Shown here: positions 26,053-34,596 of the stretch, piece after piece
How the letters are laid out: each line of letters opens with the position of its first letter
Position numbering within the stretch: position 1 is the stretch's first letter
NCBI GenBank assembly: GCA_002379985.1
Contig: DFVG01000058.1
Coordinates: forward strand, 1 to 48,025
Source of the DNA: Flavobacteriaceae bacterium UBA4166
GTDB taxonomy: Bacteria; Bacteroidota; Bacteroidia; Flavobacteriales; Flavobacteriaceae
Reading direction: 5' to 3'
Length of the DNA: 48,025 bases
Notes under the pieces: generated by a model
Database searches by the model: none
The model's input: the letters and a program-made list of their open reading frames with translations, nothing else
Told to the model about the DNA's origin: nothing
Position numbers and translations under genes: made by a program

Positions 26053-28257
26053 ATGACGGAAGCCACTTTAGAAGAAGAGAAAAAACAACTTGCCAAGGAG
26101 TATAAAGAACTCTTACGGATAAGTTACAGAACCCTTTCTGATGAGGATAAAAAACTCATTAGAACAGCGTTCGATGTGGCTGTGGATGCACATAAAGACC
26201 AACGCAGAAAGTCGGGCGAAGCCTATATTTTTCATCCGCTGGCCGTGGCAAAGATCGTCGCTTCAGAAATTGGCCTGGATGCAACTTCTATTGCCGCTGC
26301 CCTGCTTCACGATGTGGTTGAAGATACTGCCTATACCTTGGCCGATATTGAGCAAATGTTCGGGGAAACGGTAGCGCGCATTGTAGACGGACTTACCAAG
26401 ATCTCGAACATGCCGTACGATGGTGATGTTTCACTGCAAGCCGAGAATTTCCGGAAGATGTTGCTTACCCTCAATGAAGATATTCGGGTGATCATTATCA
26501 AAATTGCCGACCGACTACACAACATGCAGACCATGGATTCCATGCCGTCGCATAAGCAAGTAAAGATCGCTTCAGAAACCTTGTACATCTACGCGCCCTT
26601 GGCACATCGCATTGGCCTCTACAATATCAAAACCGAACTCGAGGATCTCGGACTCAAATACACCGAACCAGAGGTATACGATGATATTTTGAGCAAGATC
26701 AAGGAAAGTAAGGAAGAACAAGATGCGTACATAAAAGCATTTACCAATGTGATCCAAGAGACCTTAGATCAAGAAAAACTCAATTATCAAATAAAAGGAC
26801 GACCGAAATCCATCTTTTCCATCCGTAGAAAAATGATGGCGCAGAACGTAAGTTTTGATGAAGTCTATGATAAATTTGCCATTCGAATTATTTACAAAAG
26901 CGATCCTGCGAATGAAAAGTTTTTGGCATGGAAGATCTACTCCATCGTGACCGATCACTTCCGCCCGAACCCATTGCGCTTACGCGATTGGATCTCTTCT
27001 CCCAAATCCACCGGATATGAAGCCCTACACATCACCGTGATGGGGCCCAAAGGACGTTGGGTGGAAGTACAAATTAGAAGTGAACGCATGCATGAAATTG
27101 CCGAAAAAGGATATGCAGCGCACTACAAATACAAAAATGAGGATTCCGATGATGGCGGACTCGAAGATTGGCTGAACAAACTTCAGGATACGCTGGAGAA
27201 CTCAGAGATCAGTGCGGTAGATTTTGTGAAGGAATTCAAACTGAACCTTTATTCGAAGGAAATCTTCGTATTCTCCCCCAAAGGAGATCTGTATTCTCTT
27301 CCGAAGCATGCCACCGCATTAGATTTCGCTTTTCAAGTTCATACTGAAATCGGTTTACGAACCCGCGGCACGAAGGTAAACGGAAAGTTAGTGCCGCTGA
27401 GCCACGAACTAAAAAGTGGCGATCAAGTAGAAGTCCTTACTTCTGAAAAAGCCAAACCCTCCGCCAACTGGTTGGATTATGTGACCACCGGTCGAGCGCG
27501 TTCAAAGATCAAATCTTCGCTCAAAGAAGAGCAAAAACAGATCGCCGAAGAAGGAAAAGAGATCCTCGCCCGAAAATTAAAATCGCTGAAGATCACCCTG
27601 GATGAAAAGACCGTGAATCAATTGGTGGTGTATTTCAAACTGAAAACAAGTTTAGATCTGTTCTATCGCGTGGGCGCCGGGATTATAGATAACAGTAAGT
27701 TGAAAGATTTTGCTTCCTCACGTAGCAATGCTTTCGTTAATTTCTTTAAAAATCGTATTCGCAGACCCAATGATCCTGAAGAGATCAATAAACAGGAGTT
27801 CACAGAAAAATTTGATCAGTTGGTCTTCGGAAAAGAAGAAGAAAAACTGGACTACAAGATGTCACACTGCTGTAATCCGATACCAGGAGATGATGTTTTT
27901 GGCTTTGTTACGGTGAATGACGGGATTAAAGTTCATAAACAAAACTGCCCCAACGCCTTGCAACTACAGAGCAATTACAGCTATCGCATCATGAAGGCAA
28001 AGTGGATTGATTCTACCAAAGAAGAATTTAAAGCGCAGCTTATCATTACCGGTATCGACCACATGGGTCTGGTCAACGAAGTCACTAAGGTCGTTTCCAA
28101 TAATCTTCATATTGATATGCGCGGCGTGCACTTCGATAGTGATGATGGTGTTTTTACGGGTAAGATTACGGTGGTCGTAAAAAACAAGTCGATTTTGAAT
28201 GATCTGGTGAATCGAATCAAAAAAATAAACGGAATAGATAAAGTTACGCGCGCATAA
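26053..28257 (+). CDS. Bifunctional (p)ppGpp synthetase/hydrolase (Rel/SpoT)
   Basis: 734 residues. The HD hydrolase domain is intact (IFHPLAVAKIVASEIGLDA, LLHDVVED with HD at 86-87, KIADRLHNM); the synthetase domain follows (RPKSIFSIRRKM near 253, ITVMGPKGRWVEVQIRSERM). Then come the TGS domain (FVFSPKGDLYSLPKHATALDFAF), the CC/zinc-finger-like segment (SHCCNPIPGDDVFGFV) and a C-terminal ACT domain (about 660-734). Both active sites look complete, so it can make and destroy the alarmone. It is probably the main stringent-response enzyme of this organism; both rel and spoT are used as names for such long homologues. It is followed at 22 bases by a fur-like gene and then purA. Confidence 0.93.
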   Translation: MTEATLEEEKKQLAKEYKELLRISYRTLSDEDKKLIRTAFDVAVDAHKDQRRKSGEAYIFHPLAVAKIVASEIGLDATSIAAALLHDVVEDTAYTLADIEQMFGETVARIVDGLTKISNMPYDGDVSLQAENFRKMLLTLNEDIRVIIIKIADRLHNMQTMDSMPSHKQVKIASETLYIYAPLAHRIGLYNIKTELEDLGLKYTEPEVYDDILSKIKESKEEQDAYIKAFTNVIQETLDQEKLNYQIKGRPKSIFSIRRKMMAQNVSFDEVYDKFAIRIIYKSDPANEKFLAWKIYSIVTDHFRPNPLRLRDWISSPKSTGYEALHITVMGPKGRWVEVQIRSERMHEIAEKGYAAHYKYKNEDSDDGGLEDWLNKLQDTLENSEISAVDFVKEFKLNLYSKEIFVFSPKGDLYSLPKHATALDFAFQVHTEIGLRTRGTKVNGKLVPLSHELKSGDQVEVLTSEKAKPSANWLDYVTTGRARSKIKSSLKEEQKQIAEEGKEILARKLKSLKITLDEKTVNQLVVYFKLKTSLDLFYRVGAGIIDNSKLKDFASSRSNAFVNFFKNRIRRPNDPEEINKQEFTEKFDQLVFGKEEEKLDYKMSHCCNPIPGDDVFGFVTVNDGIKVHKQNCPNALQLQSNYSYRIMKAKWIDSTKEEFKAQLIITGIDHMGLVNEVTKVVSNNLHIDMRGVHFDSDDGVFTGKITVVVKNKSILNDLVNRIKKINGIDKVTRA

Positions 28258-28262
28258 TTCGC

Positions 28263-28270
28263 TAAATTTG
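28263..28270 (+). promoter_or_regulatory. Putative -7 box of the fur-like/purA unit
   Basis: TAAATTTG is an exact TAnnTTTG, 9 bases upstream of the ATG at 28280. It starts 5 bases after the RelA/SpoT stop, so the regulator may have its own start besides read-through. Confidence 0.4.
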
Positions 28271-28279
28271 CCGAAACAT

Positions 28280-28735
28280 ATGAGTTCTAAGACCGACATA
28301 AACAACCAAGCGATCGTAAAGAATGTTTTTACGGGATACTTGGAAGAAAAAGGACATCGGAAAACCCCCGAACGTTTCGCAATTCTTCAAGAAATCTACG
28401 ATCAGGAAGATCACTTCGATATTGAATCTTTGTACATCAATATGAAGAACAAAAACTATCGGGTAAGTCGGGCGACCTTGTACAATACCATCGAATTGCT
28501 GTTGGAATGCGGACTCGTACGCAAGCATCAGTTCGGGCAAAATCAAGCGCATTACGAAAAGTCGTATTTCGATCGACAACACGATCACGTAATTCTTCAA
28601 AACGGAGAGGTCATCGAATTTTGCGACCCTAGAATTCAAAGTATCAAAAAAACCATCGAAGAAGTTTTCGATATTGAGATCACCAACCATTCGCTGTATT
28701 TCTACGGAAATCGAAAATCTTCCAATTCAAATTAA
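28280..28735 (+). CDS. Fur family transcriptional regulator lacking the usual structural zinc cysteines
   Basis: 151 residues. A winged-helix N-domain (HRKTPERFAILQEIYDQEDHFDIESLYINM, YRVSRATLYNTIELLLECGLVRKH) is followed by the dimer domain with HYEKSYFDRQHDHVI and GEVIEFCDPRIQ. The His/Glu ligands of the regulatory metal site (HDH, E) are recognisable. The CxxC pair expected after HDHxIC is replaced by LQNG, and no second CxxC exists near the C-terminus, so the structural zinc site is absent. The start is the ATG at 28280; a TTG four codons earlier (28268) is inside the promoter-like box. It is followed by purA after 3 bases. It is a Fur/PerR/Zur-type regulator, and the metal or signal is unknown. 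Confidence 0.88.
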   Translation: MSSKTDINNQAIVKNVFTGYLEEKGHRKTPERFAILQEIYDQEDHFDIESLYINMKNKNYRVSRATLYNTIELLLECGLVRKHQFGQNQAHYEKSYFDRQHDHVILQNGEVIEFCDPRIQSIKKTIEEVFDIEITNHSLYFYGNRKSSNSN

Positions 28736-28738
28736 ATT

Positions 28739-30010
28739 ATGGCTGTAGACCTACTGTTAGGCCTTCAATGGGGCGACGAAGGAAAGGGAAAAATCGTTGA
28801 CGTCCTTACCAAAAATTATAACATTATCGCACGATTTCAAGGCGGCCCTAATGCCGGGCATACCTTAGAATTCGACGGCATAAAGCACGTGTTGCATACC
28901 ATTCCCAGTGGGATCTTCCATCCGGATGCGATTAATTTGGTGGGGAACGGCGTGGTAATCGATCCGGTGATCTTCAAAAAAGAACTCGATAATCTTGAGC
29001 CTTTCAATATTGATATCAAACAGAAATTATTGATTTCAAGGAAAGCGCATCTTATTCTTCCTACCCACCGCTTATTGGATGCTGCTTCCGAAGCCTCTAA
29101 AGGAAAGGCAAAAATTGGAAGTACGCTGAAAGGTATTGGCCCAACTTATATGGATAAGACTGGTAGAAACGGAATTCGAGTTGGCGATATCGAAATGGAT
29201 GGATGGCGCGAAAAGTATCGCTCTCTAGCGAACAAGCATGAAGCGATGATCGACTTCTACGATGTGGATATTCAATATGACCTTGCGGAATTAGAAGCTA
29301 CATTCTTTGATGCGATTGAAACGCTGAAGCAACTAACGTTTATTGACAGCGAAGAATACCTCTACCAAGCGCAGAAAGAAGGAAAATCCATCTTAGCGGA
29401 AGGTGCTCAAGGTTCCTTACTGGACATTGACTTTGGAACTTATCCTTTTGTCACTTCCTCCAATACTACGGCAGCCGGTGCGTGTACCGGTCTTGGCGTT
29501 GCTCCCGGGAAGATCAAAGAGGTCTTCGGAATTTTCAAAGCTTATACCACGCGCGTGGGAAGTGGCCCCTTCCCTACCGAACTTTTTGATGACTATGGTG
29601 CGACCATGGGAAAAGTAGGAAATGAATTTGGCGCCACCACAGGAAGACCTAGACGCTGTGGCTGGTTAGACCTCGTTGCTTTAAAATACGCCGTACGTGT
29701 GAATGGTGTTACCCAACTAATGATGATGAAAGGAGATGTATTGAGCGGTTTTGACAAGCTAAAAGTATGTACTGCCTACAATTACAAAGGAAAGAAAATC
29801 GAACATCTTCCGTATAATATTGAAGCTGAAAATGTCACTCCGGTGTACACCGAAATGCCCGGCTGGAAGGAAGATTTGACGAAAATGACCAGTGTTGATC
29901 AATTTCCGAAAGCATTGAATGATTACATCGCGTTCTTAGAGAAAGAGCTAGAGACGCCTATTAAAATTGTTTCAGTGGGACCTGATAGAACACAGACGAT
30001 TCATCGGTAA
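28739..30010 (+). CDS. purA: Adenylosuccinate synthetase
   Basis: 423 residues, the normal length. The N-terminal glycine-rich loop LGLQWGDEGKGKIVDVL includes the catalytic Asp; GGPNAGHT holds the catalytic His; IGPTYMDKTGRNGIRVGD and ATTGRPRRCGWLD complete the IMP and GTP sites. It joins IMP and aspartate using GTP, the first step from IMP to AMP. It starts 3 bases after the fur-like gene, so the two are almost certainly co-transcribed. In other bacteria PurA is inhibited by ppGpp, which makes the position beside RelA/SpoT notable. Confidence 0.96.
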   Translation: MAVDLLLGLQWGDEGKGKIVDVLTKNYNIIARFQGGPNAGHTLEFDGIKHVLHTIPSGIFHPDAINLVGNGVVIDPVIFKKELDNLEPFNIDIKQKLLISRKAHLILPTHRLLDAASEASKGKAKIGSTLKGIGPTYMDKTGRNGIRVGDIEMDGWREKYRSLANKHEAMIDFYDVDIQYDLAELEATFFDAIETLKQLTFIDSEEYLYQAQKEGKSILAEGAQGSLLDIDFGTYPFVTSSNTTAAGACTGLGVAPGKIKEVFGIFKAYTTRVGSGPFPTELFDDYGATMGKVGNEFGATTGRPRRCGWLDLVALKYAVRVNGVTQLMMMKGDVLSGFDKLKVCTAYNYKGKKIEHLPYNIEAENVTPVYTEMPGWKEDLTKMTSVDQFPKALNDYIAFLEKELETPIKIVSVGPDRTQTIHR

Positions 30011-30039
30011 GCGAGCAATAGCTTCTCGAGAACAAGCGT

Positions 30040-30047
30040 TATCTTTA
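30040..30047 (+). promoter_or_regulatory. Putative -7 box of the OstA-like gene
   Basis: TATCTTTA, one base off TAnnTTTG, 8 bases before the predicted GTG start at 30056. It lies in the 45-base gap after purA. Confidence 0.35.
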
Positions 30048-30055
30048 CACCCTTG

Positions 30056-31837
30056 GTGAATTCAGTAAAGCATATCATTTTTGGAGCCTTGTTCCTTTGC
30101 GGACTCTTCACTTCCGTGGCACAAGTTCAAGATACTACAAGTACTACGAAGGTTTCGGTACAATCGGGCTATCTCGAAAAAAAGCCTGAATTTCCCAACG
30201 CTATTATCTATACGAAAGATCCCTCCGGTCAAGTATATATTGTACATGAAGGCGTGGAAATGTGGTGCGATCAAGCCTATGTTTACCTCAACGATAATTT
30301 TGTAAAAGCCTACGGAAACGTACGTCTTACACAAGGCGACACGGTAACCATGCGCAGCAAATACGGAGAGTACAATGGAAACACCTCTTTTGCTTTCGCC
30401 AGTGGCGATGTGATACTTACCGAACCGAAAACCACGTTGCGCACCGACACCCTTTATTTCGATCGGGTGAAGCAGCAAGCCTATTATCGCACAGGCGGAA
30501 CCGTTCGTGATACGGCAAGCACTTTGACAAGCCGAATTGGACGCTATTATGCGGAAAGCAAGAAGTACCAGTTTTTGTCGAATGTCAAGATCGTCAATCC
30601 GAAGTACACCGTAAATTCAGAGCAGTTAGATTTTTATTCAGAATCAGGAGGCGCTTACTTATACGGCGAATCCACCATTGTAAGCGAAACAAGCACCGTC
30701 TACTGTGAACGAGGCTATTACGACACACGCGGCGACACAGGATATTTTGTCAAGAATTCTAGAGTCGATTATAATAACCGGATCTTGTATGGCGATAGTA
30801 TCTATTTTGATCGGAATACCAGCTTTGCCTCCGCAACCAATAATATTAAGGTATTAGATACGCTCAATAAAAGTGTTATCAGAGGGCATTACGCCGAAGT
30901 CTTTCGCGAAAAAGATTCGGTGTTCATCACCAAAAGAGCCGTGGCGGTGACCTTACGCGATAATGATTCGATCTACGTGCATGCCGACACACTACAAGTT
31001 ACCGGAAAACCCGAACATCGCATCATAAAAGGGTTTTACAGAGCCCGTATGTTCAAGCCCGGCTTGACGGAAGAAGCGCCCACCAGCGGGAAATGTGACT
31101 CGATCTATGTCGATCAACAACAGGGAATCACCAAACTATTGCGCGATCCCGTGCTTTGGAATGGCGAAAATCAAATGACCGGGGATACGATTCATATCCT
31201 TTCCAACAAACAAACAGAAAAACTAGACACCTTAAAGGTCTTCAACAATGCATTTTTGATTCAGATAGACAGTAGCGGATACAATCAGGTAAAAGGGGAA
31301 CGCCTCATTGGCTTGTTTACGAACAACCAACTAGACACGGTCAATATTATTAAAAATACAGAGGCCATTTACTTCTTCAGAGATGATGCCGGAGAGCTTA
31401 TTGGAATCGACAATACCACCTCCAGCAGCATTCAAATGTACTTGGAAAATCAACAGATCACCGGCATTCGATTTATAAAGAAAGTGCCCGGGAAGATCTA
31501 TCCTCCTTCAGAATTTCCTGAAAACGCCCGTATTCTTCCCGGTTTTAATTGGCGCGGTGAAGAACGATTATTTACGGTAGAAGATCTTTTTAACGGAAAA
31601 CCGAAACCCGTACTTCCTAAAATTCGAGGAATTCCGCTCCCCGAAGATGAAGGTACTTTCTTTGAAGAAATTCCGGAAGAAGAACTACTCCTTCCTGACA
31701 TTTCAAAACTAAAACCGGAAGATCTTCAGAATAGAAAAGACGATCCAAAGCCCATGACGCGGCCAAAATCTGATTCCTTACAACAAAAGAAACCTCCGGA
31801 ACCCGGGCCACTGAATCAAAAGAAGAAAGACCAGTGA
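30056..31837 (+). CDS. OstA/LptA-like periplasmic LPS transport protein
   Basis: 593 residues. The signal peptide is about 1-23 (HIIFGALFLCGLFTSVAQ). The body is a long run of OstA-type beta strands: VYLNDNFVKAYGNVRLTQGD, YGEYNGNTSFAFASGDVILT, DTLYFDRVKQQAYYRTGGTV and many further repeats, ending in a Pro/Lys-rich tail (KKPPEPGPLNQKKKDQ). LptA/OstA proteins bridge the periplasm and carry lipopolysaccharide to the outer membrane. This one is about three times longer than LptA, as is usual for Bacteroidota OstA-like proteins. The start is a GTG at 30056 or a TTG at 30053; no ATG is available. It overlaps the aminotransferase gene by 4 bases. Confidence 0.85.
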   Translation: MNSVKHIIFGALFLCGLFTSVAQVQDTTSTTKVSVQSGYLEKKPEFPNAIIYTKDPSGQVYIVHEGVEMWCDQAYVYLNDNFVKAYGNVRLTQGDTVTMRSKYGEYNGNTSFAFASGDVILTEPKTTLRTDTLYFDRVKQQAYYRTGGTVRDTASTLTSRIGRYYAESKKYQFLSNVKIVNPKYTVNSEQLDFYSESGGAYLYGESTIVSETSTVYCERGYYDTRGDTGYFVKNSRVDYNNRILYGDSIYFDRNTSFASATNNIKVLDTLNKSVIRGHYAEVFREKDSVFITKRAVAVTLRDNDSIYVHADTLQVTGKPEHRIIKGFYRARMFKPGLTEEAPTSGKCDSIYVDQQQGITKLLRDPVLWNGENQMTGDTIHILSNKQTEKLDTLKVFNNAFLIQIDSSGYNQVKGERLIGLFTNNQLDTVNIIKNTEAIYFFRDDAGELIGIDNTTSSSIQMYLENQQITGIRFIKKVPGKIYPPSEFPENARILPGFNWRGEERLFTVEDLFNGKPKPVLPKIRGIPLPEDEGTFFEEIPEEELLLPDISKLKPEDLQNRKDDPKPMTRPKSDSLQQKKPPEPGPLNQKKKDQ

Positions 31838-33030
31838 AAAAGGATTTCTTCACCTTTCAAGCGCAAACAACACCACATCCGCTAGCGATGGAGGTATCGC
31901 ATGCCAGCGGTAGTTTTATCTACGACACCGAAGGTAAGGCGCATTTGGACTTTGTCGCTGGCGTCTCTGCCTGTCCGTTAGGTCATGCACATCCAGCGAT
32001 TATCGACGCAGTCACTCAGCAAATGGAAAAATACGGCCATGTGATGGTGTATGGCGAATACATTCAACAGCCATCGGTAACCTTGGCAAAGCGCTTAGCG
32101 CAAGTACTGCCCGAACCCTTGTCGGCTACCTACTTAGTAAATAGTGGTACCGAAGCCATCGAAGGTGCCATGAAATTAGCCCGTCGTGTGACAGGTAGAA
32201 GTGAACTTCTCTATGCAGAAAGAGCCTATCACGGCAACACCATGGGTTCCTTAAGTATCATGGGCTATGAAGAGCGAAAAACACCATTTGCTCCCCTACT
32301 CCCCGATTGTCGAGCCCTTCCGTTTAATGACGAAGCCGCACTCGCTACCATCACTACGAACACCGCAGCGGTTGTTTTGGAAACCATACAAGGGGGTGCG
32401 GGATTCGTAATGCCACAAAACAACTATCTTAAAAAAGTAAAAGCACGGTGCGAAGAAACCGGTGCGTTGCTGATTTTAGATGAGATACAACCAGGGTTTG
32501 GACGTACCGGAAAGCTTTTTGGGTTTGAGCATTTTGATGTTGTTCCTGATATTCTCGTAATGGGTAAAGGCATGGGCGGCGGACTCCCCATTGGAGCGTT
32601 TACCGCTTCGGAAGCGCATATGGCGTTGCTAAAAGACAATCCGAAGTTAGGACATATTACCACTTTTGGAGGCAATGCCGTCATTTCGGCAGCAGCGCTT
32701 GCCACGCTGAACACCTTACTAGAAGGAGATTTAATTCTGAAGACTTTAGCGAAAGAAAAATGCTTCAGAGCCCAATTAACCCATCCGCTCATCAAAGAGA
32801 TTCGCGGAAAGGGCTTGATGTTAGCCTTGATATTGGATTCTGAAGCGATCGCCAATGAACTGATCCTAGCATGTAAGGAACGCGGATTGATCTTATTTTG
32901 GCTCTTATTTGAACCAAAAGCGGTACGTATTACGCCCCCTTTGACCATTTCCGAAGAAGAGATACTGCAAGGATGCGCCATTATTTCAGAAGTACTTGAC
33001 AGTATACAGGAAAAAAACAATACCGCATAA
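31834..33030 (+). CDS. Class III pyridoxal-phosphate aminotransferase
   Basis: 398 residues of the acetylornithine/ornithine/GABA aminotransferase class. The family landmarks are visible: FVAGVSACPLGHAHPAI at the start, VNSGTEAIEGAMKLARR, ERAYHGNTMGSLSIMG, the PLP Asp in LILDEIQPGFGRTG, the Schiff-base lysine in VMGKGMGGGLPIGAF and TTFGGNAVISAAAL. It should transfer an amino group between an omega-amino or alpha-amino donor and a keto acid; arginine-type genes do not lie next to it, so the substrate is open. The GTG start overlaps the TGA of the OstA-like gene, so the two genes are coupled. A final EKNNTA tail ends the protein. Confidence 0.88.
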   Translation: MKKDFFTFQAQTTPHPLAMEVSHASGSFIYDTEGKAHLDFVAGVSACPLGHAHPAIIDAVTQQMEKYGHVMVYGEYIQQPSVTLAKRLAQVLPEPLSATYLVNSGTEAIEGAMKLARRVTGRSELLYAERAYHGNTMGSLSIMGYEERKTPFAPLLPDCRALPFNDEAALATITTNTAAVVLETIQGGAGFVMPQNNYLKKVKARCEETGALLILDEIQPGFGRTGKLFGFEHFDVVPDILVMGKGMGGGLPIGAFTASEAHMALLKDNPKLGHITTFGGNAVISAAALATLNTLLEGDLILKTLAKEKCFRAQLTHPLIKEIRGKGLMLALILDSEAIANELILACKERGLILFWLLFEPKAVRITPPLTISEEEILQGCAIISEVLDSIQEKNNTA

Positions 33031-33103
33031 CCTCCTTTATTTCAATAAATTAACCACTTAAAATCTGTTGATAAGCCTGTTAACAAGAAAAAGGGCATAA
33101 CTC

Positions 33104-33132
33104 TTGAACTTGTCTTTACATTAGTATCTTTA
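33104..33132 (+). promoter_or_regulatory. Promoter of the TPR protein gene
   Basis: TTG at 33104-33106, 18 bases of spacer and TATCTTTA at 33125-33132 (one base off TAnnTTTG), 27 bases before the ATG at 33160. The 8-base palindrome TGTTAACA lies upstream at 33078-33085. The 129-base gap holds nothing else obvious. Confidence 0.45.
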
Positions 33133-33159
33133 ATTTGAAAGAAACGTTAACACTTGCGT

Positions 33160-34560
33160 ATGCAATTAAGCCCTAACGAGCATAACAACTTTTCTCTTTC
33201 CCGATTTGAATCCATGTTAAAGACTAATAATGTGTACTTTTTCGACTCCGAAGAGTTCGAAAATATTATACAATATTATCTGGAGAACGGGAAAATTGCC
33301 TTGGCCAAAAAAGCCACAAAGTTGGGATTGGAACAACATCCAACCGCAACTAACCTAAAGCTTTTTCAGGTGGAGATGCATATTTTTGAGAATGAGTTGG
33401 ATACCGCCGAAGCCATGTTAGACGATCTTTATGTGCTGGAACGCTTTAATGATGAAGTCTACATTCAGAAAGCGAACATCTACTCTCGACGAGACGAGCA
33501 CGCCAAAGCCATTCAATTATTGGAACGCGCCCTAGAAATCACCAGTGATGAGGCTGATGTGCTCTCGCTGATCGGGATGGAATATCTGTTCTTAGAGGAT
33601 TTCGAAAATGCGAAGTACTATTTTATGAAGTGCTTAGAACAAGACGAGTCTGATTATTCGGCACTTTATAATATTATCTACTGTTTCGACTATTTGGAGC
33701 AGCATGAAGCGGCCATCGATTATCTCAATGATTTTTTGAACAAGAATCCGTATTGCGAGGTCGCTTGGCATCAAGTAGGAAAACAATATTACACGCTTAA
33801 AGAGTATCAAAAAGCGCTGGCAGCATTCGATTTTGCTATTATCAGTGACGATCAATTTATTGGTGCCTATCTTGAAAAAGGAAAGGTTTTGGAGCGTTTA
33901 AAGCGGTATGAGGATGCCATTGAAAGTTATAGCATCACCCTTGGCCTAGACGACCCAACGTCGTTTGCATTGTTACGGATCGGAAAGTGTTATGAAAAGC
34001 TTCGGAAGGATGAACTCGCCCTTCAGTTTTACAACAAATGTGTTGAAGAAGATGCACTATTGGATAAAGGCTGGATCGCGATTACCGACTATTACTTCCG
34101 AAAGAAAAACTATCAAAAAGCGCTTTATTACATTGATAAGGCCATTCATATCGATAGTGAGAATGTTTTGTATTGGAAGCGTTACGCTAAAATCAACAAT
34201 CATTTAAACCTGTATGAAGAGGCAGAACAAGGCTATCGAAGAGCTTTAGAACTTGGGAATTACGAGCAAGACACATGGTTGACGCGTTGCGATATCCTTA
34301 TTCATTTAGGAGAGTTCAATGCTGCTATTACCAATCTATTTCAAGCGATTGAATTCTATTCGGAAAGTCCGGAGATCGAATTTCGTTTGGCAGGCTTATT
34401 CTTTGCCACTAATGAAGAACGAAAAGGGATCTTTCACCTTCGAAATGCATTGAAATATGACGCTGAATACGTGATTGTTCTCGAAGAACTTTTCCCTTCT
34501 GTTTATGAAAACACCCAAGTACAGGAAATTATCGCGCAACACAAAAACCCTTCTGTATAA
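33160..34560 (+). CDS. Tetratricopeptide repeat protein
   Basis: 466 residues without signal peptide or membrane segment, so probably cytoplasmic. The whole length from about residue 30 is helical TPR-like repeats, for example EVYIQKANIYSRRDEHAKAI, ADVLSLIGMEYLFLEDFENA, CEVAWHQVGKQYYTLKEYQK and VLYWKRYAKINNHLNLYEEA, about twelve in all. TPR proteins act as scaffolds for other proteins; the partner is unknown. The start is put at the ATG at 33160 rather than the TTG at 33154. It stands between the aminotransferase gene and the tandem DUF368 genes and has its own promoter-like element. Confidence 0.85.
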   Translation: MQLSPNEHNNFSLSRFESMLKTNNVYFFDSEEFENIIQYYLENGKIALAKKATKLGLEQHPTATNLKLFQVEMHIFENELDTAEAMLDDLYVLERFNDEVYIQKANIYSRRDEHAKAIQLLERALEITSDEADVLSLIGMEYLFLEDFENAKYYFMKCLEQDESDYSALYNIIYCFDYLEQHEAAIDYLNDFLNKNPYCEVAWHQVGKQYYTLKEYQKALAAFDFAIISDDQFIGAYLEKGKVLERLKRYEDAIESYSITLGLDDPTSFALLRIGKCYEKLRKDELALQFYNKCVEEDALLDKGWIAITDYYFRKKNYQKALYYIDKAIHIDSENVLYWKRYAKINNHLNLYEEAEQGYRRALELGNYEQDTWLTRCDILIHLGEFNAAITNLFQAIEFYSESPEIEFRLAGLFFATNEERKGIFHLRNALKYDAEYVIVLEELFPSVYENTQVQEIIAQHKNPSV

Positions 34561-34566
34561 AATATG

Positions 34567-34574
34567 TACTTTTG
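34567..34574 (+). promoter_or_regulatory. -7 box of the first DUF368 gene
   Basis: TACTTTTG, an exact TAnnTTTG, 22 bases before the ATG at 34597. No TTG at 17-23 bases upstream. Confidence 0.4.
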
Positions 34575-34596
34575 AGCGTAGCAACCATCTCGATCT

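Noticed and set aside
28262..28690. Minus-strand open frame of 142 residues
   Set aside because: Antisense to the Fur-like gene, whose winged-helix and HDH motifs are unambiguous.
32424..33020. Minus-strand open frame of 198 residues
   Set aside because: Antisense to the aminotransferase, whose PLP motifs are clear. The Ser/Ile-rich product looks like a shadow.
33031..33159. A riboswitch or small RNA in the 129-base gap
   Set aside because: Only a promoter-like pair and a short palindrome are visible, without a stable conserved fold or a T-run.
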